DNA from: Tridacna crocea
Lineage: Eukaryota; Mollusca; Bivalvia; Cardiida; Cardiidae
DNA: 64,000 nt
Assembly (NCBI GenBank): GCA_943736015.1
Contig: OX031071.1
Span: 43,154,619-43,218,618 of the forward strand
Direction of reading: 5' to 3'
This document shows, piece by piece, positions 50,941-63,325 of this stretch. The position numbers and the translations under genes were made by a program. Every line of letters starts with the position of its first letter. Positions within the stretch are counted from its first letter, which is position 1. The notes beneath the pieces are model-generated. The model searched no databases. It was not told the DNA's origin and was given only the letters and a program-made list of their open reading frames with translations.

Positions 50941-53900
50941 TCAAAGAAATTAACCACCCCAATCAACCACCAATCGACCACTTGTGACCAGTATTGACCG
51001 TTTATAAAAAGGGTTAAAGCTGCCAGCTTGCCAGGTCAATATTCATATTGACCTATTCTTTGCCAACCTTGCACACTAAAACATTGCAGGGATATGTGCA
51101 AAAAATACCTCATGTAGCATTATGAGCTACTGTACTTGAAATTAATATTTACACTGGTATAAGGGTTATTCATTACATCCCATGCATTTTTCAGTGAATT
51201 CATTTTCATGGTCTAAAAGAAGACATAAATTAATCACACATCATCCGGCAGAACTCAGTCCTTTTTTTTAAATGTGTGAATCCAAGCCCTTGGTACAGCT
51301 GAAAGAACTTCTGCAGCCAGAATGGATCAGGATCACACTCAGTGTGACAAGTTGCCATGCAGAGTAAAAAATGACTAACATAACTGGAATGAAACTTTCA
51401 AGTCAAATGCACAAATCCATTTATTGCTACTTTGAGGTTTATTCTTTTGGGAAAAATACTTTCTTACAAGGCAGTATGGATCAAAGATCAGACTGCACTT
51501 CTGCACTTTCTGTGCAATCTGATCTTAATCAACACTGTCTGCTAAAGGTCCTTGAGTAGCACTTAGCAGCCTAAGGGTTAATAGCATTGGGTCAGTCTAT
51601 AAAAGTTTAAAAACTACTAGTATATAGGCATACTTTCATGCTAAGGTTTGAATTAGATAAAACACAGTCACCGTCTTAAATATAGGTTAAGCAGCAGTTC
51701 ATAAAAAGAATTTAAATAAGTAAAAATAGTTAGATAACTTGCTCTGTAAATGCACTTCTAATTCACAGGATCAAATATATATCAAAGATATCAAATTTAT
51801 ATATGTCTAAAAAGAAAGACGTAAAGATGCATTCCTGTGGATCCTTCATTATAAATTTATCTAAAAATGCAGCATTTTTTTTCCCTGAAATATCACAAAA
51901 TAAAATTCAAGGTATCAGAGGGACTATAAATGAAGTTTTACATCTTGAAGACAGATTGTAAGCCGTTCTGAGTCCTTTAGGCTTTGCGTTAGTGGATGTC
52001 TAGTTCACTGAGAAGGACACGACTTTCCATCAAGTTAAATTCGTGTCCCGGGTTCGTACTTGATCGGGGCCGTTTGTAAATAAAATATTTCTTACCGTCG
52101 ATGACAAGACAGAAATACTGGTTCCAAGCTTTGCAACGACAGGATGGATTATAAATCAAACATTAGGCCATATCTTTTTGATAGATTGCAAGATCTCCAT
52201 ACTATCAAACGTTCTGCAAAAATGTTTCAAACAATTCGGAAATTCATCGAGACCGTCATGCGAGTGGCGATAACAAGGTCGACTTTATAGGTTCTGTGTA
52301 TTCGTTATCGACAGGGCTTTAAACTATTTATGGCCAAATTCTAGCTGGCTATCTGAACCGTGAAATAATTTTGATATAAGACATAGTTGAAAATGTGATT
52401 TTATCGAGGAAAAATTGCTTAATCTTCTTGTTTATTTGGCAGCGGACGATACAAGTTGTGAATGAAAGTTCTTGAATGAAAACGAGAGCAGTGTAAACAA
52501 TGTTCATACGCTACATTTTGAAAAAATAAATAAATGAATAAATAAAAGAACAAACTTTGTTTCAGTAATTAAAGTATTTTAGATTGACAATTGTTTAGTT
52601 TTGGCGAAATTTCGATAAAGAAATCAACCTTAATCTGTATGGTTTGTTCAGGGTCAGAGTTGATCTGATTTGTAGATCTGCGTTATTCGCCCAAATCAGC
52701 CATGCAAAACTGAAAGTAAGCGCGCATGCGTCGTTACGGATGATGTATTTGGTTCCGGTCAAAACGATCACAGTAAGCGGATTTGCTATAGCAAATCCGC
52801 TAAAAAGTCTGATTCTTGATTTAAAATGTCAGCTATAACATCAACATTTGCCCTTGGTATAGAGTCTGATTTTGACCTGAACTGTCTGCTTTGACACCTT
52901 TTCACCTGGGTATATTTTCTGTAAAAGTTCTCATTTGTCTGCTTTAGTCACAGATAAATGTGCTTAGCACACAGTCTGATGTTGATCTACACTATCTGTA
53001 TTAGTCAGTAGCCTAAATTTGATCTTAACCGTTCACTATGAAAGCTACTTTGTGCACAGTATAAAATATGATCTAGATATACACTTACTGTAGTAGAACC
53101 CAACTTTGCGCAGAGAAAACAGTCTGGTTTCGATCTACACTGTGTGCTTCAGCGCGAAGTGAATTGCTTTTTAATACTTTTTGATTTTGAAATACACTAT
53201 GTGGACCTGTCCTTACTTTTATCTTTTGCATTCTGTCTTATCTTAATCTTCACTTCCATGGTGCTGGTAAAACCTAGGATTTACATGACTATGCCAGCTG
53301 TTGCTATGATACGTATGACTGAAATAATGTTGAAAGTGGTGGCGTAAAACACCATTTTATCAATCAACAAATCAACTATAACTTGTTAAGAGGAGGGAAA
53401 ATCCAGGAAAGAAGATACACAATATGACTTCTAGGAATATGACGTCACCAATAACCATTGTTTCTCAATGATCTCCTTTTACATCTTTTAACAATGTTTT
53501 ACATGTTGGACCCTTAACTTTCTAAAAGACAAAATAAACAACCAACAGTGTAGATCAGGATGTAGTCTAATCTACAATTTACAAGGTCCAATATTTTGGG
53601 ATATAGGCTAGTAACAGCATCTGAAAATGTGTAATATTTGGTTTCTTTTACTTACTATACAGGCAAGTTTTACCCTTATTTGGCAGTCTAGGAATAACTG
53701 TGCCTCTTACTTCTGTTTATCAATATCTATGATCAGAAATAAAGAAGAAAGCATTCACAAAGTTCATAGAAATGCTATAAACATTTTTGAAGGTAGTTCG
53801 TAACCCAAGTTTGTGTCTTTTACCCCATATGTTTGATAAAATAGCGTCGTGATTGAATATCCTTATAATTAAAAATGTTGTATAAAGATGAAGAAAGAGT

Positions 53901-54317
53901 CTAACATTCACAACAGCAAATTGTGCTCAAGTATATAAAATTATATCAACTTTCCAGGTTTTTTTTTTTTATATTTTAATAAAACAGTAATGGCAAATAC
54001 TGCATTTTTCAAATGTTATCGGATATTTAGATAGTTAACAAACGGATCTGACATATATACAAGGGAAAATTGTGCTCAGTATACCAAAGATTTAACATGT
54101 ATGAACTATTTCATTATCAACTTTTGGATATAAATTACCAAACAGTAGAACAAAAACAGTTTCTGTACAGGTGTTATGCATTTACAGCATGTTACATATT
54201 AACACAGCAATAGGTTCTAGAAACTTATACCAAAGATGTGCTTTGGCTGAATTAAAGATTAGGACATTTTATAAATCAGCCGAAATTGTCAAACCGTTTG
54301 TTTAATATGGTCACACC
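50941..54317. other. Gene-free region with repeat fragments
   Basis: No gene recognised. Repeat traces: an inverted copy of the GGTCAATACTGGTCA motif (about 50970-51001), a GATCAGACTGCAC...GTGCAATCTGATC hairpin (51484-51528), a degenerate tRNA-like head (about 51990-52075, GGGTTCGTACTTGATC), a perfect hairpin GCGGATTTGCTATAGCAAAT (about 52778), degenerate AGTCTGAT...CTACACTGTCTGC repeats (52806-53150), and a SINE 3' end (53270-53378, GACTGAAATAATGTTGAAAG). Confidence 0.5.
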
Positions 54318-54539
54318 TTGACCGTATACCAAATGACTAAATTTTGAACTTGTCCTAATGTAAAGAAATTGTAGAGGATAAAACTAGTGTGTCTCAAAAA
54401 TGAAATTTGTGTTGAGAAGGGTAAAAAACGATGTAGGAAAAGGAGAAAATAGCTGGTTATCATCATTTCATCTTTTTCCCACAATGTTTTTTTTTTTCAC
54501 CGGGTGGCTGAAAGTCGGGATTGTGTGGTAAAGGGTTAA
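54318..54539. mobile_element. Family A hairpin MITE, diverged (A23)
   Basis: Left TTGACCGTATACCAAATGAC, right GTGTGGTAAAGGGTTAA. The hairpin (about 54425-54490) has mismatches, including a T-run. Confidence 0.65.
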
Positions 54540-54551
54540 ATGTATTGAAGT

Positions 54552-54965
54552 TCAGGTATATGACAGCGCCACATCTAGATCTAAAGTTGATATTCTATCT
54601 CGTGTTTTAATAACCCAGCAGAAAGGTCTTTTTATCAAACCTGTAAGGAAAAAGGAGGGAAATTGTAGTATAACAGTCTCCAGTGAACAAATTGAACAAA
54701 TCATTGATCCTTCGACCTCCAAATTAGGTTGTTGTTGTATAACAGTCTCCAGTGAACAAATTGAACAAATCATTGATCCTTCGACCTCCAAATTAGGTTG
54801 TTGTTGTATAACAGTCTCCGGTGAACAAATTGAACAAATCATTGATCCTTCGACCTCCAAATTAGGATGTTGTTGTATAACAGTCTCCGGTGAACAAATT
54901 GAACAAATCATTGATCCTTCGATCTCCAAATTAGGATGTTGTTGTGAAGTATTAAAGACATACAC
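54552..54965 (-). CDS. Unrecognised 137-codon ORF with four 23-residue repeats
   Basis: A minus-strand ORF built on four 69-bp units (54668-54943, offsets 54668, 54737, 54806 and 54875). Each encodes a 23-residue unit containing PNLEVEGSMICSICS and ETVIQQ, with an ICSIC dicysteine. The unit length is a multiple of three and no stop is present. It could be a coding exon of an unknown Cys-containing repeat protein or just a minisatellite with a chance frame. No function is assigned. Confidence 0.3.
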   Translation of the reverse strand: MYVFNTSQQHPNLEIEGSMICSICSPETVIQQHPNLEVEGSMICSICSPETVIQQQPNLEVEGSMICSICSLETVIQQQPNLEVEGSMICSICSLETVILQFPSFFLTGLIKRPFCWVIKTRDRISTLDLDVALSYT

Positions 54966-54969
54966 TTTA

Positions 54970-56274
54970 CATTAAACACTTGATGTTGTTTACCCTTTAC
55001 GCCTCAAACTTGGACGTTATTCTTTTAAAAGCAGACAACATACCAAATGTGACTAATTTCATTGTATTTATTTTTGTACTGATGGATAGAATTAATGAAA
55101 AAAAGGGATCAATTGTTGATTTACCGGCACGTTCTCTTTTGCCACCCTATCTGCTAAAGTATTTCTCTCAGTCATAAACACACTAAACTGTAAAGTGAGA
55201 TTTTCATACATCCGAAATCAGACTACTCTAAAGTCTTACAGTCCTGTCTGATCTTGATCTATACCAGCATAAGTGCTTTGAGTGAAACAAGGACATTTTT
55301 AGCTGTTACTAGAAAGAGAACAGTCATGTTAGAAATTGTGGTTTTTACAAAGAAGTTTCTCAATGACTTGTAAGAAGTTCCATTGTTGATCAAGGGTTAT
55401 TTTACGTCCTGCACCATTCTCTTATGAAGTGCACTGTTGACCTATCCTTAGGGTCGTTATTGTTCTTTGGAACTTTAATGTCCTGTTTTTGTCTTCTTTA
55501 GGGCCATGTTGACCTGTTCTTTGTACAACTATTGTTTTAAGTAACTTTATCTTCCTGCAAATTTTCTTTTATGCACTGATGTACTGGTGATTTATAATTT
55601 GAACAATTTTATTTCTCATCGAATTTATCTAGCTACATGTTACGTCAAAGTACTGAAAGTACTGACAGACTAACGAATTCGAAACTAGTAAGTGGCTATG
55701 GTAAATGTATATCTTTGTTGATTTATACCAGACGGTAGAAATATTATCATATTTGATTTCTGAATCCGTTCCAGGTCCATCGGTTTATTCTGGTTATTAA
55801 ATCCAATTCGGTTCAAATCCATTGACTTTATCCGACATTCTTGACTATTTTCTTCTCTAACACAAGAAATATTACGAGAAAAATCAGTTTGTTAACTTTC
55901 AATTTCAAACAGGTTATTTTTGTTCAGATGAAATCTCCTGCCTAAAAATATATCTTTAGATAGAAACAAATAGGAGGTAAATTGCATGTACACCTAGCCT
56001 TTTAGTTATTTCCATAGCATATAGCATTTGAAAAGATAAAACAAATATGATTGTCTGTGGCCTATGACGAACAAAATGAATATAAAGTTTCATAAAATTT
56101 TGTCCAATAGTTAAAGAAATACCAGTCCGTGATGGAAATATACATTAAGCCCCCTTATCCGATGCCACTACATCAAATGAAAAAAATAATCTTTATCGGC
56201 GGACTATCTTACGGAATAAATAAATGATGTTTCATCAATTTTCATCAAGGATTTTAAAAGATGTCTGTCTGGAC
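54970..56274. other. Gene-free region
   Basis: No gene recognised. A family C-like end (TTAAGCCCCCTTATCC) occurs at about 56144. Confidence 0.4.
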
Positions 56275-56565
56275 AGAAGAGCGGACAGGCAGTGTGGAAC
56301 AAGATCAGGCCACACAGTCTGTATAATCTGATCTTGGATCTATACTAAATGATAATGGGATTTTTGTTCACAGAAGAGTGAACAGGCAGTGTGGAATAAG
56401 ATCAGGCTACACAGTCTGTATAATCTGATCTTAGATCTATACTAAATGATAATGGGATTTTTGTTCACAGAAGAGTGAACAGGCAGTGTGGAACAAGATC
56501 AGGCCACACAGTCTGTATAATCTGATCTTAGATCTATACTAACCGATAATGGAATTTTTGTTTAA
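56275..56565. repeat. Tandem repeat, 3 units of 97 bp
   Basis: Units contain AACAGGCAGTGTGGAACAAG followed by ATCAGGCCACACAGTCTG, then TATAATCTGATCTTAGATC. Starts at 56285, 56382 and 56479 mark the 97-bp period. Each unit can fold because CAGTGTGGAACAAGATCAG pairs with CTGATCTT-type sequence. Confidence 0.85.
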
Positions 56566-56649
56566 AAAATATATAACTTTGAAATAACAATATTCAGGTT
56601 TTCACCATCCGCCAGAATTTATTATATAACATTTTTAGGAGGTTGAGGA

Positions 56650-56887
56650 TTAACCTGGTTTATACAATTACCATACTGCAAAATTTTAGACCTATCCAAA
56701 TTGAAAGCATTTACAAATAGCAACTCCAAAGTGGCTCAAATGGTGCAATTTTGCTTTGAAAGGGTAGAAAACGTTGTGGGAAAAGAAGAAAATGCTGGTT
56801 ACCAGCATTTTCTCCTTTTTCCACAATGTTTTCAAAAGGCTTCTTCCTCAGGGACGTTAAAAGTTGTCGTTGTGTGGTAAAGGGTTT
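56650..56887. mobile_element. Family A hairpin MITE (A24)
   Basis: Left end slightly rearranged (TTAACCTGGTTTATACAATT), right end GTGTGGTAAAGGGTTTA. Hairpin at about 56766-56830. Confidence 0.7.
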
Positions 56888-56909
56888 ACAGGATGCATTA
56901 GTCAACTAC

Positions 56910-57141
56910 TTAACTCTTTACAAAACGAAACATTTTACGGTCCTCCACATTTAAAGCTATTCCAGACGATAAAGTTAAATGTGACTAAATTGATGAAAAC
57001 ATATTCGAAAAGGGTTGAAAACAACATGAGAAAAGGGGAAATGCTTGCAACTAGTATTTTCTTCCTACTTTTCCCGCATTGTTTTCAAAGGGCTTCTTCT
57101 CCTCCTATGTGAAAACTCGGGATTGTGTGGTAAAGGGTTAA
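56910..57141. mobile_element. Family A hairpin MITE (A25)
   Basis: Starts TTAACTCTTTACAAAACG and ends GTGTGGTAAAGGGTTAA. The hairpin is diverged (ATGCTTGCAACTAGTATTT centre). Confidence 0.7.
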
Positions 57142-58111
57142 TATACAAGACGTTAAACAACAGTTTAACATATCAGTTTCGCATTCGCAATGATCTAAAT
57201 AGTAAATGAGTGGAGGACTGAGAAGGGCTCCCTTGCCAGTGAGGGTCTGTGTAGCTGGGATTTGCTACAAGTCACCTCGGGGTATTTCTTTTAGATTCAT
57301 TCGTACTTTTATGTACTGCCAGGTAGGAATCGGTGATATGGCCTGATTTGCATATAGGTCACTTAATTTACATATAAACAAGCACCATGTACCTTATCAA
57401 TGACATCTTGTACAGTCTATTGCTTTGAAAGTGGACAAGTGCAAATTGGGACGATAGAGATTCTGCGCTTTAAGTCAAAGTTGTCATTATGACTGAATTA
57501 AGATTCCTAACAATAAGGAGTTATTTTTCTGTGAGGCAGTATTTGGCAACTGTGGGTTTTTTTGTTTACATTGAGTCTGGCTCAATCTGGATGCCTATAG
57601 ACTAGCTTCGCTAATCTTAAAAGAAAGGAACAAGTGACGTTTATCGATAGAAAGAAGAACAATGTAAGTCAACCAATAATTGTTATGAACAGTCACCCCG
57701 TATCCCCTGTGTTTTCAAGAGCCCTAAACTGCTGTGACGTAAAATTTATAAAAAGCAGAAAACATTGTGGGGAAAGGAGAAAATGTTAGTTACCAGCATT
57801 TTCTTCTTTTATACAAAATCGGTATTTTATCTTTGGAGGGGTAGAAGACATTGTGGGGAAAGGAGAAAATGCTGGTATCCAGAATGTTTTCAATTGCGTT
57901 TCCCCAGAAGAATGAGGAAAGAAAAAAGGACACAGAAAGAAACTACATGTACATAAACCCAGTGTGTTACCGTTTATGCAGACACTTTTCTTTAACCCCT
58001 TACTAAACAATATCGAAGCTTTTAGAAAATATTGCTGGTAAAGTAGAAAATGATGGTTCGTTTTCCCGAAATGTTTTCTACTCTTTTAAAAAATATTTTT
58101 CATAAATGTAA
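57142..58111. other. Gene-free region with family A fragments
   Basis: Two half hairpins in tandem at about 57757-57815 and 57845-57890 (both GTGGGGAAAGGAGAAAATG), and a truncated copy at 57991-58111. No gene. Confidence 0.5.
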
Positions 58112-58339
58112 TTAACTCGTTACCAAACGACGAAATTCTAGAATTGTCCAAATTGAAGGTACTAGCAGACGACAAAATAAATGAGATTCAAAAATCGAAA
58201 TTTGTTCTGGAAAGGGTAGAAAACTTTGTGGGAAAAGGGAGAAAAAATAAGTTACCAGCATTTTCTCCTTTTCCCATATTTTTTTAAAAGGCTTCTTTCT
58301 CAGCGTCGTGAAACCCGGGATTGTTTGGGAAGGATTGAA
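58112..58339. mobile_element. Family A hairpin MITE (A26)
   Basis: Starts TTAACTCGTTACCAAACGAC, right end GTTTGGGAAGGATTGAA. Hairpin at about 58222-58285. Two right-half fragments follow in tandem (about 58340-58442 and 58443-58590), each starting AGGGAAA-AGTGCTG. Confidence 0.65.
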
Positions 58340-58590
58340 GGGAAATAGTGCTGGTTACCAGAATTTTCTCCTTTTTCTACACTGTTTTTAAAAGGCTTCT
58401 TTCTCAGGGTCGTGAAAACCTGGGATTCATTGGGGAGGGTTAAAGGGAAAAGTGCTGCTTACCACCGTTTTCTCCTTTTCCAAAGTCTTTTTCTACCCTT
58501 TCAAAGACAAAACTATTTCGAACCACGTTCAATTTGTCCTCTGTAAATGTTTTCTGTCTAAACCATGCTTAAAAGTTTGTGTGGAACAGA

Positions 58591-61027
58591 CTTGACTCTT
58601 TAGTAAACAGTCCCGAGTTTATACGACCAAAAAGGAGAAAACTTTTGAAAACATGGTTTCTTTGCCGACATAACGGAAATTCCACTTAGTATGTTTAAGA
58701 ATACTCGCGACAGTAGAGAGTTTGCCCTGAGATTTGAAAAAATTGTGAAAAATGACAAAAAAAGTTTGTCGCAGTGCTTTATCCTTTTCCTGCTATATTT
58801 TCACATCTCTTCTTCCAAAGGGCAGGTAACTGGAGATGATTTTGTAAGAAGGCGTTCGATATGATGTCAAGTAACCTTGGTTCGATCCCAATATGTGCAA
58901 CTGGTCCTTTAATAGCCCTTGAGCAAGGTACTTTGGTGTTCTAGCCTAATGCCGGTAAACAACAAAATAAAAAATGATATTTTGACTATATACCGAAAAA
59001 CTCTGTGTTATAGCGCTTAAGAAAACATCGTGGAGACAGGAGAAAATTTGCTGTATAATATCTGTTAGATCTGAAAATAACTTTGAGAACATGTAGAAGA
59101 AGAAATGTGGAGAAAAAGAAACATATATCGCTGTTTATAACAAATTGGCCATTTACCACAATGTTTTCAAACTTTACGGCCTACATGTCAAAACGCTTTA
59201 ACTAAAAGTGAATGGACGTATAAAGAATAAAAGCTTGAAGTGGTTCGTGGAACGGAAATCCTACTTGGACTAGTTATAAATAGTCACGGCAGTAGAAAGT
59301 TTGCCCTGGGGTATGGAGCTTACAAACATTGTGAAAAAGGGCAAAAAATATTGGTCACAATATTCCATCCTTTTCCCACATTATTCTTACATCCTTTTTT
59401 AACCCTGAGTTCCTTAAGAAGAGAAAGTGTAAGAATATTTGAAACAGTAGAATGTTGGCCTTAGGTGAGGAGCTATTAAAACATTGTGAAAAGGGGAAAA
59501 TGTTAGTAAACGGTATTTCTCCTTTTCCCACAATATTTTTAAAGCCCTTCTTCCAAAAGAAAGGTAACTCGAGATCGTTTTGTAAATGGTTAATGCGTTC
59601 AAATTTTTCATCAGGAAACCTAGATTCGATCCCCACTGTCGCAGCTGGACAATCGGTAGCCCTTGAGCGAGACACTGAGGAGCCTAACACTTGTAAGACC
59701 CAGGACAAAAAGGGATTTTTTACCGTATACCAAACATTCTGGACAACGCTTTTAAAACACTGTGGGAAAAGGAGAAAATGCTACCAGCATTTTCTCCTTT
59801 TCCCATAGTGTTTTCTATTCCATTCAGCTTATTTTTCACCAATTTTGAATATGTTCTCTACAGTTGCAATATATTTGGGAGAGTGAGCTGTCCACGTGAT
59901 ATAACTCTAAGCTAAAATCTAGTAAATCCCTGTCTGATCTTTATCCACACCGCCCACCAAGTTACATTGGTCTAAGTGGTTCTAAGTGCTCTTGTATTTA
60001 TATAGTTACATAAAGTTATGTTTGAGAAAAGCCCTTGTTACTCATTGACCTTGTACCACACAGTCCCGAGTTTTGACCATCTGAAAAAGACGGCTGATGA
60101 CAACACTGTGGAAAAAGGAGAAAATCATGGTTATCAGCATTTCTCCTTTTCTCACACTATTTTTTCTTTATCATAGTAATATTTCATCACTTTAGCGACA
60201 TTTGATTTTACATTTCTTTTCTACAGGTTTGAGATTTCTAGAGGTTTTAGATTTTAGTTGTTTAATTGTGATTGATTGTTTGTCGATAAACTCCATTTTC
60301 ATAATATAATTATATCATGACACGCAGTGCACCTATTCGTGCTTTCTCACAGTTTTCATTTGACCAGTACTGAGCACAACAGTCTTCCAAAGCCAATGGC
60401 TGCTTTCCCACATAATCATCGTTAAAACATTGGTCAGCTGAGAGAAAGGATCGAATTATATCAGTATCGTTATAATAAATTTTTGGAAAGAGAACAGCCA
60501 AGCTGGTGACTCCAACCAGTGATCCCCGTGATTTTAACTCATGTATCTTACAACGTGAGTCCCCAGATTTATTGTTTTGGTCCCGACCCCGGGTAGTGCT
60601 GTTGGCAGTAGGACTTTACACCAGGGGGTCGATGGTTCGAATCTACAGGTCTGCAAATTTCTGTTCGAGTTTTGATAATAGTCACTGCGACGTGAGTCAT
60701 TTCTCTTTTACCGGTTATTATTGTTCCGATCAATGTTTATTACCAGGATTTTTTCCTTTTCCCACAATATTTTGTACTCTATCAAAGTCAGAAATCATCA
60801 TATTAACAAAATTTAATTTGTTGCCTGCAGATACTTTGTATTTGGTAGAATCCAAAAAATTGTTGTTTGGTAAAAAGTTAAACACATGCTATCATTTAAT
60901 CAATCGTTTTTACTATTTTTTAACAGAAAAATCAGAGAGAAGCATGGATAGGTAATCTTAGTACCTTTTATTACACATAAAAATTACACAATAGTATTTT
61001 ATACCTTGTTGCACATAGTCTCGAGTT
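58591..61027. other. Gene-free region dense in decayed family A and SINE pieces
   Basis: Family A-like hairpins at about 59325-59390, 59480-59545, 59755-59815, 60095-60165 and 60745-60881. tRNA-like or SINE heads at about 58850-58985 (GGTTCGATCCCAATATG) and 59600-59720 (GATTCGATCCCCACTG). A reverse SINE at 60316-60480 (GTGCACCTATTCGTGCTTTC) faces a tRNA-like head at about 60590-60660 (GATGGTTCGAATCTACAG). No gene recognised. Confidence 0.5.
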
Positions 61028-61229
61028 TTAACCCTTTCGACACACTTTTGTACTAGACCAAATTGAAAGCATTTGCAGACGACAATTCAACTCCTGCTGA
61101 AAAATATTATTTCTGTCTATGATAGGATAGAAAACATGGTGGAAAAAGGAGAAAATGCTGGTAACCAGCATTTTCTCCTTTTCCCACAATGTTTTCGAAA
61201 GGCTACTATTCCAGACCAATAAAAAACAA
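61028..61229. mobile_element. Family A hairpin MITE (A27)
   Basis: Left TTAACCCTTTCGACACAC. Perfect hairpin at about 61126-61194 (GCTGGTAACCAGC centre). The right end is lost. Confidence 0.7.
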
Positions 61230-61439
61230 GGAAATGACTATATAAAAATTGTTGACAATTACACAAAAATGTTTTGCTAAATGTACGGGTATTGGGCTGA
61301 GCTTGTATGATCTAAACTACCGATAAAGTAACGGAGTGTGTAGAGAAAGATCAGACTGCACGTATATGCAGGCTGATCTTGTTGTACACTCTCTACTACA
61401 ATTATCCATGGTAAAAAACCGCAGGATACGGATTAAAGA

Positions 61440-61615
61440 AGAAAGCTGTGGAAAGCATTGTGAGAAAAGGAGAAAATACCAAAACCCGGCATTTTCTCGT
61501 TTTCCCATAATGTTTTCTACCTTATTTAAGGCAGAATTGTTCGTTTGAGCTACATACATTTTGTCGTCTGCAAGTTCTTTCAATTCGAGAGATTTCCTTT
61601 TTTTTACTTAGTAAA
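61440..61615. mobile_element. Family A MITE, partial (A28)
   Basis: Hairpin arms AAAGCATTGTGAGAAAAGG and TTTTCCCATAATGTTTT around AAAACCCGGCA, followed by the TTGTCGTCTGCAAGTTC flank. Ends degenerate. Just upstream, at about 61350-61385, lies a GATCAGACTGCACG...TGCAGGCTGATC hairpin. Confidence 0.6.
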
Positions 61616-61660
61616 GATATAAACAATCTTAAACCTTTAACACACAATGCTGTATATTGG

Positions 61661-62260
61661 ATTAATGATGGTCATTGTACCAAGCCCGGCAGTACAGTCT
61701 GTAGTATACAATACTTGATACCAGGTAGTTACTGGTTCGAATCTCCGGCTTGACGAGTCTCTTTCTGAAGATTAATGATGGCCACTGTACCAAGCCCGGC
61801 AGTACAGTCTGCAGTATACAACACTTGATACCAGGTAGTTACTGGTTCGAATCTCCGGCCTGACGAGTCTCTTTCTGAAGATTTATGATGGCCACTGTAC
61901 CAAGCCCGGCAGTACAGTCTGCAGTATACAGGACTTGATACCAGGTAGTTACTGGTTCGAATCTCCGGCTTGACGAGTCTCTTTCTGAGGATTAATGGTG
62001 GTCATTGTACCAAGCCAGGCAGTAAAGTCTGTAGTATACAACACTTGATACCAGGTAGTTACTGGTTCGAATCTCCGGCTTGATGAGTCTCTTTCTGAGG
62101 ATTAATGATGGTCATTGCGAAAAGACACTTTCTTCTGTCATTGCTGACGATTGTTTTATGATGGTTATGTGGAAAAGAAGCCGATGGCTTGGGAAGTATC
62201 TTGTGACAGAAGATATGTAAAAGAAACTTCAGGACTGCATGAAAGTGCATGTGACTGAAC
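61661..62260 (+). mobile_element. SINE with tRNA-like head amplified fourfold
   Basis: Four near-identical 110-bp units start at 61661, 61771, 61881 and 61991. Each has an A-box-like GCAGTACAGTCTG(C/T)AG and a B box GGTTCGAATCTCC. After the fourth unit (from 62101) comes the ordinary SINE body (GATGGTTATGTGGAAAAGAA, GATGGCTTGGGAAG), which fades near 62260. Multiple internal Pol III promoters would be present if active (inference). Confidence 0.75.
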
Positions 62261-62734
62261 CAATCTTGAAAAATGTATTTGTTTGAAGTATGATCTCGGA
62301 GTATGTGCCAACTGGCCTTGCCTATATGGGGTAAATGGTGATTGAGGTGAAAGCAAATGAAGAAGTGGTTTGGGTGGATAAACCAACAGACAATTACCGG
62401 GTATGTGCAGAATGTGTTTCGGGATTTTCTATTATTTGCACAGTAGGTCTTGCATGATGTGGTTGGGTTCGTGCAGTCGCAGTATAGTATTTAGAAGTCT
62501 GGGTACTTCAGTAAATAAGTGCTCAAAACCATGGGCCTTCTTCGATGGCGTTTTTTGGTCATAGAAGCCTACTGGAGCTGATCCCCTGGCTTGCTTCTTT
62601 GAATCGCGAGCTTAGCTATTAAATGATGAAGGGGCAAACTTTTATCTGTTTTTTTTTTTTCTTCTCTTAAAATATTTTCTAGAAGGAACACTGAAATTTA
62701 ATTAATTCCAGGTTTCTTCATCTATTGACATTGA
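62261..62734. other. Gene-free spacer
   Basis: No gene or repeat recognised. Confidence 0.4.
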
Positions 62735-62950
62735 TGATAGTCATTGCGACAAAATTCATTCCTCTCCCTCCGCTAACCATTGTATCGACCATGGTTATGT
62801 GAGAAAGCAGCCAGTGGCTTGGAAAGAAAATTGTGCAAATGACTGGTAAAAGAGACTCCAGGAAAGCATGGACAGGTGCACTGGCTTCTGTAACAGAAAT
62901 GATGTTGAAAATGGTTTTAAACGCCGTACGATCAATCAGTCATCTATAAT
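62735..62950 (+). mobile_element. SINE body and tail
   Basis: GATGATAGTCATTGCGAC, GACCATGGTTATGTGAGAAA, CAGCCAGTGGCTTGG, AGACTCCAGGAAAGCATGG, then GTTTTAAACGCCGTACGATC and a CAATCAGTCATC tail. Good reference for the related fragments at 24536, 32068, 34444, 53270 and 60316. The tRNA-like head is missing. Confidence 0.65.
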
Positions 62951-63325
62951 CCCCATCATTACAACGGAGAAAGCTAGTTTTGTCACCGGACCATACAATT
63001 CTCTAAGGTAGACAATAGCCTCTACTCTTTTTTGGCCAATGCCTTCAATATAACAATGTTGTTTCAACGACTGCAGTGCTGATATTGATTCTGATAATAT
63101 TAATCAAAGAAAAAAAAAACATTTTTGTTAAAGTCCGTTTGGCAACGATTTTCGCAAGTGAGAGAATGAGTCTGGTGAAACCGGGGTATTAAATGTTATC
63201 TTCTACTAGATGGCAATCTTCAAATACAAATCTGATTTTGGCATTCTGGGTACCCAACCAGACTATTTTCAAAACAAAAAGCGTTACATAAAGGTGTACC
63301 TTCAAATTTTGGAACGACAATTTTG

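Noticed and set aside
61661-62100. CRISPR-like or tRNA gene array from 110-bp periodic repeats
   Set aside because: The units are contiguous, without variable spacers, and each is a SINE head. The sequence context is animal nuclear DNA.
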